NCBI RefSeq assembly: GCF_000374125.1
Contig: NZ_KB893626.1
Span: 124,001 to 188,000 of the forward strand
Source of the DNA: Niabella aurantiaca DSM 17617
GTDB lineage: Bacteria > Bacteroidota > Bacteroidia > Chitinophagales > Chitinophagaceae
Length of the DNA stretch: 64,000 bases
Direction: 5' to 3'
The position numbers and the translations under genes are program-made. Shown in pieces: positions 1 through 7,794 of the stretch. Within the stretch, counting starts at the first letter, position 1; the number at the start of each line of letters is the position of its first letter. Below the pieces are notes generated by a model. That model was not told the DNA's origin, made no database searches, and was given only the letters and a program-made list of their open reading frames with translations.

Positions 1-1659
1 CGTATATTTTTTTATCTGACGCTCTCGATATTGCAAATTGTATTGTCGTGCAAAAGGCCGGTGGAAAGATTGCCGGGGCAGGAGGATGCTGTGGAGGTCC
101 TGAGCGGGGATGTGGATGGAGTGCATTTTTTAACAGACTTAACAAATGTCCGGCTTACGCCGACAATTCGCTTAAGTTTTACACAGGCGATAGATCCCGC
201 GTCCGTTTCTGCAATATCGCTGATGAAAGGAAAGACCCGGCATCCCGTCAGATACCTGATGGAGAAAGGGGATTCGGTTGTTATGATAGAACCCAGCATA
301 TCCTTGCTGCCTTTGGAAAAATATACGCTTGTAGTTGGAACACAGCTTCGGACAAGGTCTGGTGTGGGATCGGCGGCGGATTGGGTGAAGTATTTTGCAA
401 CAACAATTGATTCCTCTCGGAAGTTCCCTAAACTCTCTGAAGCGGAGTTGCTTACCAAAGTGCAACGGCAAACCTTCAACTACTTCCGTGATTTTGCACA
501 CCCGGTTTCCGGCATGATCCGTGAAGGATCAAAACATGCACCGGATATCGTAACCACGGGCGGAACAGGTTTTGGGGTCATGGCATTGCTGGTGGGCGTA
601 GAACGGGGATTTATCACAAAGGCAGAAGGCCTGCAGCGGATCACCAGGATTGTGGACTTTTTAAAGAACACTGCGCAAACTTTTCACGGAGCCTACCCGC
701 ATTGGCTCAATGGCAGCTCCGGCGAGGTGATCCCGTTTAGCACGAATGATGACGGGGCCGACCTTGTGGAAACGGCATTCCTTGTTCAGGGGCTCATCTG
801 TGCCCGGCAGTATTTTTCCGGGGCAGGGGAGGAGGCGCTGCTGAGAACAGCGATCAACGCAATAGCTGACAGCGTGGAGTGGAACTGGTTCCGGCAAAAC
901 AACCAGCAGGTATTGTACTGGCATTGGAGCGCAGATAAAGGCTGGGCTATGAATTTAAAGATACGGGGATGGAACGAATGCCTGATCACCTATGTCCTTG
1001 CGGCGGGCTCAAAAGATCATGCGGTTGCCAGGTCTGTTTACGATGAGGGCTGGGCCGGGAGCGGTGCCATGAAAAACGGTAAGTCTTTTTATAATATCCG
1101 CTTACCGCTGGGACCAGATTACGGCGGCCCGCTGTTCTTTGAGCATTATTCATTTATGGGGATCAACCCCAATGGCTTAAGCGATGCGTATACCAGTTAT
1201 GAAGAACAAGCAAAGAATCACAGTTTGATCAATTATCATTATTGCAGCACCAATCCCCAAAATTATTTTGGTTACAGTGATTCTGTGTGGGGACTGACCG
1301 CCAGCAATACAAAAAATGGGTATGTGGCCAGCTCACCCACCAATGACAGGGGGTTCATTGCTCCGACCGCAGCTATTTCATCCATGCCCTACACTCCTGC
1401 GGAGTCGATGGCCGCGCTTAAATTTTATTATTATGTGCTGGGAGATAAACTTTGGAAGGCGTATGGATTTGTAGATGCTTTTTCGCTGGATGTGCTAAAG
1501 AATGATGGCGCCTGGTTTGATGACGCTTTCCTGGCCATTGATCAGGGACCCATTATCGTGATGATCGAAAATTATCGTACAAAGCTGTTGTGGAACCTGT
1601 TCATGAGCGCGCCGGAGGTAAAAAGCGGGCTGACGAAGCTGGGATTTGCGGGGTTTTGA
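1..1659 (+). CDS. GH144 endo-beta-1,2-glucanase-type lipoprotein, 5' end cut by window
   Basis: Probable endo-beta-1,2-glucanase of glycoside hydrolase family 144 (Pfam Glycoamylase, (alpha/alpha)6 barrel). The frame is open to base 1. Its first codons read RIFFYLTLSILQIVLSC, a lipoprotein signal with the lipobox cysteine at bases 49-51, so only the start codon and perhaps a few residues are missing; the TTG at base 31 lies inside the signal peptide. A Big_5-like Ig domain (about bases 150-400, NVRLTPTIRLSFTQAIDP) precedes the catalytic domain (about 430-1650). Motifs shared with the two paralogues downstream are DDGADLVE (from base 748), VEWNWF, LYWHWS, YGGPLFFEHYSF and AIDQGPIIVMIENYRT. Most likely surface-exposed and first to cut the polymer. 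Family assignment is firm; beta-1,2 specificity is inferred from the characterised Chitinophaga member. Confidence 0.88.
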   Translation, partial: RIFFYLTLSILQIVLSCKRPVERLPGQEDAVEVLSGDVDGVHFLTDLTNVRLTPTIRLSFTQAIDPASVSAISLMKGKTRHPVRYLMEKGDSVVMIEPSISLLPLEKYTLVVGTQLRTRSGVGSAADWVKYFATTIDSSRKFPKLSEAELLTKVQRQTFNYFRDFAHPVSGMIREGSKHAPDIVTTGGTGFGVMALLVGVERGFITKAEGLQRITRIVDFLKNTAQTFHGAYPHWLNGSSGEVIPFSTNDDGADLVETAFLVQGLICARQYFSGAGEEALLRTAINAIADSVEWNWFRQNNQQVLYWHWSADKGWAMNLKIRGWNECLITYVLAAGSKDHAVARSVYDEGWAGSGAMKNGKSFYNIRLPLGPDYGGPLFFEHYSFMGINPNGLSDAYTSYEEQAKNHSLINYHYCSTNPQNYFGYSDSVWGLTASNTKNGYVASSPTNDRGFIAPTAAISSMPYTPAESMAALKFYYYVLGDKLWKAYGFVDAFSLDVLKNDGAWFDDAFLAIDQGPIIVMIENYRTKLLWNLFMSAPEVKSGLTKLGFAGF

Positions 1660-2023
1660 GTTCTTTGAAAGATCTATTTCCTGTAATGAAAGCGGCATTG
1701 AAGAATATGTAAGCGCTTATCTTTGACAGCGTATACAAGGCGGTGTTCCTGGTCAATTCTTCTGCTCCAAAAGCCGGTTCAATCAGCTTTTGCTCTTTAC
1801 CACGGTCATTTTTAAAGCTCTTTATGGCTCCATCGAGGCGATCTTTATTTGCTTTGGTGCTGGTCAGGTATTCCGTCTCTTCATAACTATTAAAATCGTC
1901 CGGCGATATCATTACCACGGTTTTACCACTGCCGGTCACGATCAGTGTATCATTATTATCATATACATTGTCGATACAGGATTTAAGATTTTTCCTGAAC
2001 TCAGAAATAGTTGCTACTAACAG
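1601..2023 (-). pseudogene. Orphan, decayed YefM/Phd-family antitoxin
   Basis: Read on the minus strand from CTG at 2023-2021, the frame gives LVATISEFRKNLKSCIDNVY, then TLIVTGSGKTVVMISPDDF, NSYEETEYL and a helix ending GAIKSFKNDRGKEQKLIEP. This is the whole DNA-binding part and neutralising start of a YefM antitoxin. Family members are about 85 residues; here the frame runs on for about 50 unrelated residues and ends inside the 3' end of the convergent GH144 gene. No YoeB, RelE or other toxin follows. The expected ATG appears as CTG; the first ATG in frame (1939) would delete the DNA-binding strand. It is therefore an antitoxin remnant, or a solitary regulator using CTG. A perfectly spaced operator lies just upstream. 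Homology is clear; activity is uncertain. Confidence 0.75.
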
Positions 2024-2024
2024 G

Positions 2025-2052
2025 GTACAATAATTTGTACAAAAAAGTGTAC
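2025..2052. promoter_or_regulatory. YefM-type operator: three GTAC cores at 12-base spacing
   Basis: GTAC occurs at 2025, 2037 and 2049, exactly 12 bases apart. The first two form the inverted repeat GTACAA-TAAT-TTGTAC. The second sits in the palindrome TTGTACAA. The third sits in AAAAAAGT-GT-ACTTTTTT (2041-2058). In E. coli the yefM-yoeB operator consists of adjacent palindromes with a TGTACA core about 12 bp centre to centre, so the layout fits. It lies directly upstream of the antitoxin remnant (minus strand) and 21 bases before the GH30 ATG (plus strand), so it could touch both promoters. Confidence 0.6.
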
Positions 2053-2072
2053 TTTTTTTATTAAAAACTGAA

Positions 2073-3509
2073 ATGAAAAAAAGGATTACCGGTTATTGTT
2101 GTATCCTGCTGGCACTTACTGGTTTAGGTGCGCAAGGCCATAAAAACGGAAACCCGAATGCCGCAAGTTCGTACCCGGAAAGCGGAACGGGCATCTGGCT
2201 CACCAGGGCGGATCGGACCGCTTTGCTGGAAAAACAAGCAGGAATGATGATCCGTTTTGGAACGGAACACAACGATTACCCGGACCTGGATATCGATGAT
2301 AACAAAAAATACCAGCAGGTAGAAGGGTTCGGATATACGTTAACCGGGGGCAGCGCACAGCTCATCAACCGGATGGATGCGGCTTCCAAAGCAGCGCTGC
2401 TGCATGAATTATTTGCAAAAGACGACCGGGCCATAGGGATCAGTTATCTCCGCATCAGCATGGGTGCATCCGACCTGGACGCATCGGTTTTCAGTTATAA
2501 TGATCTGCCGGAAAGGAAAACGGATATCAGCCAGGCAACGTTCAGCCTGGCACCGGATAAGGCAGCACTGATACCACTGCTGAAGAGGATCCTTGCAATC
2601 AACCCGTCCGTAAAGGTCCTTGCAACACCCTGGAGCGCGCCGGTATGGATGAAAGACAATCGTAAAAGTATAGGCGGCAGCCTGCAGCCCGGGTATTATA
2701 ATTCTTATGCCACGTATTTTGTAAAATACATCCGGGCCATGAAAGCGGAAGGGATCACCATTAATGCCATAACGCCACAGAATGAGCCCCTGCATCCCGG
2801 TAACAACCCAAGCATGTATATGACCGCCGAACAGCAGCGGGATTTCATAAAAAACAACCTGGGCCCTGCGTTCAAAGCAGCCGGGCTGTCCACAAAGATT
2901 ATTGTGTATGATCACAACCTGGACCGGCCGGACTATCCTGCTGTTATATACAATGACGCCGGTGCCGCCAAATATGTAGATGGGGCCGCCTTTCATCTCT
3001 ATGCCGGAGATGTGAACGCAATGGGGGCCCTGCACCATAGTTTTCCGGCGAAAAATCTCTATTTTACAGAACAGTGGACCGGTTCAAAAGGCAGCTTTGA
3101 CGGAGATCTGCAATGGCACGTCAAAAACGTCATCATCGGCACGATGCGCAACTGGAGCAGAACGGCATTGGAATGGAACCTGGCCAATGATCCGTCGTAT
3201 GGGCCGCATACGCCCGGGGGCTGTACCCAGTGTAAAGGAGCACTGACGATCGATGGTTCAGCTGTTTCCCGGAATGTTTCTTATTACATTATTGCACATG
3301 CGTCAAAATTTATTCCCGCCGGGTCCCTCAGGATCGGAAGCAAGGGTGCGGAGGGCTTGCATCATGTGGCTTTTTTACGGCCGGACGGTAAAAAAGCATT
3401 GATCGTTTTAAATGAAGCCGGTACATCTTATACCTTTAACGTCCGGTATAAAAATAAACGGGCGCCGGTTACCATAGCGGGGAAATCGGTAATAACGGCA
3501 GTGTGGTAA
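2073..3509 (+). CDS. GH30 family glucanase, secreted
   Basis: Glycoside hydrolase family 30, probably subfamily 3 (beta-1,6-glucanase) or a glucosylceramidase-like enzyme. A signal peptide (about residues 1-20, ending LTGLGAQG) has no lipobox, so the protein is probably periplasmic or released. The TIM barrel starts at VEGFGYTLTGGSA. E238 in PQNEP is the expected acid/base and E333 in YFTEQW the expected nucleophile. A beta-sandwich typical of the family closes the protein (about 395-478). Length (478 aa) is normal. It lies between GH144 genes. In a beta-1,2-glucan context a beta-1,6-glucanase would remove branches or mixed linkages; that role is inferred, and the linkage cannot be read from the sequence alone. 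Confidence 0.88.
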   Translation: MKKRITGYCCILLALTGLGAQGHKNGNPNAASSYPESGTGIWLTRADRTALLEKQAGMMIRFGTEHNDYPDLDIDDNKKYQQVEGFGYTLTGGSAQLINRMDAASKAALLHELFAKDDRAIGISYLRISMGASDLDASVFSYNDLPERKTDISQATFSLAPDKAALIPLLKRILAINPSVKVLATPWSAPVWMKDNRKSIGGSLQPGYYNSYATYFVKYIRAMKAEGITINAITPQNEPLHPGNNPSMYMTAEQQRDFIKNNLGPAFKAAGLSTKIIVYDHNLDRPDYPAVIYNDAGAAKYVDGAAFHLYAGDVNAMGALHHSFPAKNLYFTEQWTGSKGSFDGDLQWHVKNVIIGTMRNWSRTALEWNLANDPSYGPHTPGGCTQCKGALTIDGSAVSRNVSYYIIAHASKFIPAGSLRIGSKGAEGLHHVAFLRPDGKKALIVLNEAGTSYTFNVRYKNKRAPVTIAGKSVITAVW

Positions 3510-3537
3510 TATAATTTTTATAAGAATATTTGAAACC

Positions 3538-4899
3538 ATGCATATAACAAATTTTCGATTGCTGTTTTTAGCAACGATGATCGGTATCAGCAGTGCCCTG
3601 GTGGCACAGAAACCGGCATCCGTATCAAAATACGACATTCCTTACACCTTAAAGATCGATAAGGGTATCTCCGACTCTGCGCTGGTGGACCTTGTTCAGA
3701 AACAGACCCTGCGCTATTTCTGGGATTTTGCCCACCCGGTAAGTGGTATGGCAAGAGAGCGAAGCAACCAGTCGTTCAATTACGGGCAGGAGGTGGTCAC
3801 CACCGGCGGCACCGGTTTTGGAGTGATGGCCATTGTTGCGGGGGTGAACCGCGGATGGATCGGGCGGGATACGGCAGCGCGCTTCCTGTTAAAAATGGTG
3901 AAATGGTTGTCGAAGGCAGACTCCTACCACGGCGTGTTCCCGCACTGGTACAACGGAGCAACGGGCAAAACCATTCCCTTTAGCCGCAAGGACGACGGCG
4001 CTGATCTTGTAGAGTCCTCGTTCTTATTGCAGGGATTGCTGTGCGTGCGCCAGTATTTTAACCGGGACCTTCCCGTAGAAAGAGATCTGCGCAACCGTAT
4101 CAACGGACTGTGGAATGATGTGGAGTGGGACTGGTTTACCCGCGGCGGGCAGGACGTATTGTACTGGCATTGGAGCCCGAACAACGGCTGGGCCATGAAC
4201 TTTCCCTTAAGAGGGTTTAATGAATGCCTGATCACTTATGTACTGGCGGGCTCAGCAGAACGGTACCCGGTGAGCCGGAAAGTGTATGACCGCGGCTGGG
4301 CACAGAGCAACTTTTTTAAGAATGGCAGGAAGTTCTACAACTACACCCTTCCATTGGGTTTTGATTACGGCGGCCCGCTGTTCTTTTCGCATTATTCTTT
4401 CCTGGGTCTGAGCCCAAAAGGGCTAAAGGACCAGTATGCCGATTACTGGGTGCAAAACCAACATCACACGCTGATCAATTATGCCTATTGTGTCGACAAT
4501 CCGAAGGCATTTAAGGGATATGGGGAAAATTGCTGGGGACTTACGGCCAGCGATGATCCGGGGGGCTACGATGCGCATCAACCTTCGAATGATAACGGGA
4601 CCATCACGCCTACGGCAGCATTGTCTGCCTTTCCTTATACACCGGAACAATCGATGAAGGCCCTGCGGTATTTTTACGGAACACTGGGCGACAGGATATG
4701 GACGGAATACGGGTTCACCGATGCTTTTAACGAAACGAAGAACTGGTATGCAAAAAGTCACCTGGCCATTGACCAGGGCCCCATTGTGGTGATGATCGAA
4801 AATTACCGTACCGGCCTGCTCTGGAACCTTTTTATGAGCTGTCCCGAAGTGCAGAATGGACTGAAAAAACTGGGTTTTACAAGTACTTATCAGAAATAA
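3538..4899 (+). CDS. GH144 endo-beta-1,2-glucanase-type enzyme, secreted
   Basis: Second GH144 paralogue, 453 aa, consisting of a signal peptide (about residues 1-23, ending SSALVAQ, no lipobox) and one catalytic domain with no Ig module. Motifs are DDGADLVESSFL, VEWDWFTRGG, LYWHWSPNNGWAMN, YGGPLFFSHYSF and AIDQGPIVVMIENYRT (D412). It is expected in the periplasm, where it would shorten oligosaccharides imported through a SusCD pair. It follows GH30 by 28 bases and precedes the third paralogue by 2, so all three are probably one transcript. Length and architecture match the characterised single-domain Chitinophaga enzyme most closely. Confidence 0.88.
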   Translation: MHITNFRLLFLATMIGISSALVAQKPASVSKYDIPYTLKIDKGISDSALVDLVQKQTLRYFWDFAHPVSGMARERSNQSFNYGQEVVTTGGTGFGVMAIVAGVNRGWIGRDTAARFLLKMVKWLSKADSYHGVFPHWYNGATGKTIPFSRKDDGADLVESSFLLQGLLCVRQYFNRDLPVERDLRNRINGLWNDVEWDWFTRGGQDVLYWHWSPNNGWAMNFPLRGFNECLITYVLAGSAERYPVSRKVYDRGWAQSNFFKNGRKFYNYTLPLGFDYGGPLFFSHYSFLGLSPKGLKDQYADYWVQNQHHTLINYAYCVDNPKAFKGYGENCWGLTASDDPGGYDAHQPSNDNGTITPTAALSAFPYTPEQSMKALRYFYGTLGDRIWTEYGFTDAFNETKNWYAKSHLAIDQGPIVVMIENYRTGLLWNLFMSCPEVQNGLKKLGFTSTYQK

Positions 4900-4901
4900 G
4901 C

Positions 4902-6149
4902 ATGACAAAGCAAACGGCCCTTCCCTATTTAGAGGACGACGCATTGCTGGAGCTGGTGCAGCGGCAGACCTTTTCGTATTTCTGGGATTTTGCCCACTCC
5001 GGCAGCGGGCTGCCCCGGGAAAGGGATCACGAGCATTACAAGGATGTGATCACAACGGGCGGGTCCGGGTTTGGCGTGATGACCATTATCGTGGCGGTGG
5101 AGCGGAAATGGATCAGCCGGGCGCAGGCGATAATGCGTCTTTTGAAGATCGTTGCTTTTTTAGATAAGGCGGAGAACCATCGCGGGGCTTTTTCCCACTG
5201 GCTCAACGGGCGCACAGGAAAGACCATTCCGTTCGCAAAAAAGGATGATGGTGCCGACCTTGTTGAAACTGCCTTCCTTTTTCAGGGCTTGCTGACGGCA
5301 AGGCAATATTTTAACCGGCGGAATAAAGAGGAGCAGATCATCAGGGCCACCATTACCAGGCTCTGGCATCAGGTGGAGTGGAGCTGGTTCACGAGGGGCC
5401 GGGATGCCCTGTACTGGCATTGGAGCCCCAAACATCGCTGGGCAATGAATTTACGGATAGAAGGCTACAATGAGGCCCTGATCACCTATATACTGGCAGC
5501 AGCGGCGCCTAAACATTCGATCACTAAAAACGTGTATGAATGCGGTTGGGCCCGGAACGGTGCCATGAAGAACGGAAGATCATTTTATAAGACCCGGTTG
5601 CCTCTGGGACCGGATCTTGGCGGCCCTTTGTTTTTTGCCCATTACAGCTTTGTGGGGCTGGACCCAAACGGGTTGAGGGATGCGTTTGCGGATTACGGGA
5701 AACAAAATAAGGCCCAGGTAACGATTAATTACCGGTATTGTGCAGACAATCCCAGGGGGTATAAAAACTATGGAAAAAATTCCTGGGGGCTGTCAGCCTG
5801 TGATTATAAAAGAAGATACCGTGAGCATTCGCCGGTAAAAGACAACGGAACCATCTGCTGTGCAGCGGCTCTTGCCAGTATGCCCTATTTTCCCGAAGCA
5901 TCCCTGGATGCATTGCGGTATTTTTATGAGGTGCTGGGAAACAGGATCTGGGGCCGGTATGGGTTTTCGGAAAGCTATAATGAAACCCGCAAATGGTACG
6001 CTACATCCCATCTGGCCATTAACCAGGGCCCTATCATCCTGATGATCGAGAACTACCGGAGCGGCTTGTTGTGGAAATGGTTCATGAAGGATAAAGACGT
6101 ACGGCGTGGATTAAAAAAGCTGGGCTTTAAAAGCCCGCATTTAAAATAA
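4902..6149 (+). CDS. GH144-type enzyme without signal peptide
   Basis: Third GH144 paralogue, 415 aa. The protein starts MTKQTALPYLEDDALLELV and runs straight into the catalytic domain. No signal peptide exists, and the upstream frame holds no alternative ATG, so the protein is probably cytoplasmic unless it is exported another way. Motifs are kept (DDGADLVETAFL, VEWSWFTRG, LYWHWSPKHRWAMN, LGGPLFFAHYSF), but the aspartate of AIDQGP in the two paralogues is asparagine here (AINQGP, N374). It starts 2 bases after the previous stop. It may act on short oligosaccharides inside the cell or have changed activity. The C-terminal part is lysine/arginine-rich compared with the paralogues. Confidence 0.85.
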   Translation: MTKQTALPYLEDDALLELVQRQTFSYFWDFAHSGSGLPRERDHEHYKDVITTGGSGFGVMTIIVAVERKWISRAQAIMRLLKIVAFLDKAENHRGAFSHWLNGRTGKTIPFAKKDDGADLVETAFLFQGLLTARQYFNRRNKEEQIIRATITRLWHQVEWSWFTRGRDALYWHWSPKHRWAMNLRIEGYNEALITYILAAAAPKHSITKNVYECGWARNGAMKNGRSFYKTRLPLGPDLGGPLFFAHYSFVGLDPNGLRDAFADYGKQNKAQVTINYRYCADNPRGYKNYGKNSWGLSACDYKRRYREHSPVKDNGTICCAAALASMPYFPEASLDALRYFYEVLGNRIWGRYGFSESYNETRKWYATSHLAINQGPIILMIENYRSGLLWKWFMKDKDVRRGLKKLGFKSPHLK

Positions 6150-6167
6150 ACGATAGAAAAGGATTTG

Positions 6168-6427
6168 ATCAGCGAATCAGCGGCAAATGAAGAACGTATC
6201 GATGGATTATTTTGTCTGAATAATAAGCCGCAGATGCCCGCCTGATTTATTCGGGCAGGCACTGATTAAGCCGTAGCAAGAAAATTAAATCAGCGAATCA
6301 GCGGCAAACTGAATACCCGCTGCAGACGTGCAGGTTAGCTGGGTACAAAAAAGAAGAATCGGCGATGGGATAAAGGAGTTGCAGTGCTACCTTTGATGTT
6401 CGGCTATGAAAAACAATTTTTGAAAAT
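6168..6427. repeat. Direct repeat copy 1, upstream of the GxxExxY gene
   Basis: A ~240-base repeat occurs on both sides of the GxxExxY gene. Its first 70 bases (6168-6237) are identical to 6883-6952. The rest is close to identical except for a ~25-base palindromic insertion unique to this copy. Within the repeat the phrase AATCAGCGAATCAGCGGCAA occurs twice (near 6168 and 6288). The end holds TACCTTTG (6388-6395), a perfect TAnnTTTG -7 element, so the repeat includes a promoter-like segment in front of the gene. Confidence 0.85.
6235..6261. repeat. 27-base imperfect palindrome inserted in repeat copy 1
   Basis: TGCCCGCCTGA-TTTAT-TCGGGCAGGCA can fold into a hairpin with two mismatched or wobble positions in the arms. 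The matching place in copy 2 (near 6950) reads only gatgcgcagatta, so the palindrome was gained in copy 1 or lost from copy 2. It looks like a small dispersed palindromic element nested in a larger repeat. Confidence 0.55.
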
Positions 6428-6441
6428 TAAAGCTAATCGTT

Positions 6442-6843
6442 ATGAAAAAGAATTTTGATGAAAAGGAGTATCCCTGGCAGTCTGAAAGCTATGTACTGAT
6501 TGGTATTGCAATGGAAATTCATCGGATATTGGGTAAAGGCTTTCTGGAAATTGTGTACAAGGATGCGTTTGAATATGAATTAAATAATCGGGGGATCTTT
6601 TATGAACGGGAAAAAGAGTATAGTATTTCATATAAGAACATCATATTGCCTCATCGGTTTTGTGCTGATTTTGTAATTGAAAACAAGATTATATTGGAGT
6701 TGAAATCAAGAAAAGGAATTGTGGAAGATCACTACGCGCAAGTGATCAATTATCTTGCTGTATCAAAGCTGCGATTGGGGCTACTGATCAATTTTCATGA
6801 AAAGTCGCTGGAATACAAACGGATCATATCGTCCGAGTCCTAA
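6442..6843 (+). CDS. GxxExxY protein (PD-(D/E)XK-3 family)
   Basis: 133 aa member of the GxxExxY family. The naming motif is G33-FL-E36-IV-Y39. A PD-(D/E)XK nuclease-like core follows: D76 in CADFVIE, then E86-L-K88, then Q100 and NYL. Biochemical function is unknown for the family, which is often present in many dispersed copies per genome. No signal peptide or membrane segment. AT content is higher than in neighbouring genes. The stop codon TAA is the first triplet of the phrase TAAGCCGCARATGC that belongs to the repeat family. The gene and repeats interrupt an otherwise continuous run of carbohydrate genes, which suggests insertion. Nuclease activity is a structural inference only. Confidence 0.85.
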   Translation: MKKNFDEKEYPWQSESYVLIGIAMEIHRILGKGFLEIVYKDAFEYELNNRGIFYEREKEYSISYKNIILPHRFCADFVIENKIILELKSRKGIVEDHYAQVINYLAVSKLRLGLLINFHEKSLEYKRIISSES

Positions 6844-6882
6844 GCCGCAAATGCAGAAATTAGGCCGTGGAAAGAAAATTAA

Positions 6883-7117
6883 ATCAGCGAATCAGCGGCA
6901 AATGAAGAACGTATCGATGGATTATTTTGTCTGAATAATAAGCCGCAGATGCGCAGATTATGCCGTAGAAAGAAAATCAAATCAGCGAATCAGCGGCAAG
7001 CTGAATACCACCGCAGGCGTGCAGGTTAGCTGGTTGCAAAAAAGAAGGACAGGCTATGGGATAAAGGAGTTGCGGTGTTACCTTTGATGTTCAGCTATGA
7101 AAAGTATTTTTTGAAAA
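6883..7117. repeat. Direct repeat copy 2, downstream of the GxxExxY gene
   Basis: Second copy of the ~240-base repeat, with the same order of elements: AATCAGCGAATCAGCGGCAA phrases near 6883 and 6982, GTGCAGGTTAGCTGG, GGGATAAAGGAGTTGC, and TACCTTTG at 7079-7086. It ends 14 bases before the SGNH hydrolase start, so it supplies the 5' region and probable -7 element of that gene. Copy 1 supplies the same parts to the GxxExxY gene. A further partial unit (6841-6882) starts at the GxxExxY stop codon. Confidence 0.85.
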
Positions 7118-7131
7118 AATAAAATAGAAAC

Positions 7132-7788
7132 ATGAAACGGATTTGTTTGCTTTTTGTATGGTTATCACTATCAGTAATGGGTGTTCAGGCGCAGACGCCA
7201 CGGTTTTACAAAGACATCCAGCACTTTAAAGAACTGGACCGGCAGCAACCGCCTCCAAAGAAGGCCATACTGTTTATCGGTAGCTCTTCCTTTACCAAAT
7301 GGAAAGATGTTGGCGAATATTTTCCCGGTTATACGATCATCAATCGCGGTTTTGGCGGATCAACGCTGAAGGATCTGATCTATTATTTCAATGACCTGGT
7401 GCCGGTTTATCGGCCACGGCAGATCGTGATCTATTGCGGCGAGAACGACCTGGCTAATAATGCAACGCCTGCAGACAGCGCGGTAAGCCGTTTTAAACAC
7501 CTGCTCAGCCTCATACGGGGGTACAATAAAAAAGTGCCGGTGGCTTTTATTTCAATAAAACCAAGCCCGGTTCGTATAAAGTACCTGCCCAAGATGAAGG
7601 AAGCGAATGCCACTATAAAAGCATATATCGCAAAGCAGAAAAATACGCGCTACATTGATGTATTCCCGGCGATGCTGGGTGAAAACGGCCGTCCAATGCC
7701 TTCCATCTTCTTGAGCGACAGTCTGCATATGAACGCCGGCGGCTACGAGATCTGGCAGAAGATCATGCGCCCCTACCTGAAAAAATAA
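7132..7788 (+). CDS. Secreted SGNH/GDSL hydrolase
   Basis: SGNH-fold esterase, 218 aa, with signal peptide (residues 1-21, ending VQAQ). Block I is FIGSSSFTKW (nucleophile probably S52). Block II is INRGFGGSTL, block III is CGENDLANN, and block V is D196-SL-H199. In this family such periplasmic enzymes remove acetyl or other short acyl groups from sugars. Placed 6 bases before the acetyltransferase and in the same run as GH144, GH30 and GH3, it most likely deacylates a substituted glucan. The acyl group (acetyl, succinyl) cannot be told from the sequence. Confidence 0.85.
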   Translation: MKRICLLFVWLSLSVMGVQAQTPRFYKDIQHFKELDRQQPPPKKAILFIGSSSFTKWKDVGEYFPGYTIINRGFGGSTLKDLIYYFNDLVPVYRPRQIVIYCGENDLANNATPADSAVSRFKHLLSLIRGYNKKVPVAFISIKPSPVRIKYLPKMKEANATIKAYIAKQKNTRYIDVFPAMLGENGRPMPSIFLSDSLHMNAGGYEIWQKIMRPYLKK

Positions 7789-7794
7789 TGCAGT

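Noticed and set aside
31-1659. TTG at base 31 as the start of the first GH144 gene
   Set aside because: The frame is open to base 1 and the upstream codons form the n- and h-regions of a lipoprotein signal ending at Cys 49-51, so the true start is outside the window.
2025-2058. GTAC repeats as a CRISPR or tandem-repeat array
   Set aside because: Only three 4-base cores in 28 bases with no spacers; operator geometry explains them better.
2409-3038. Long open frame on the minus strand inside the GH30 gene
   Set aside because: It lies fully antisense to a gene with clear catalytic motifs, has no recognisable domain and comes from codon bias of the real gene.
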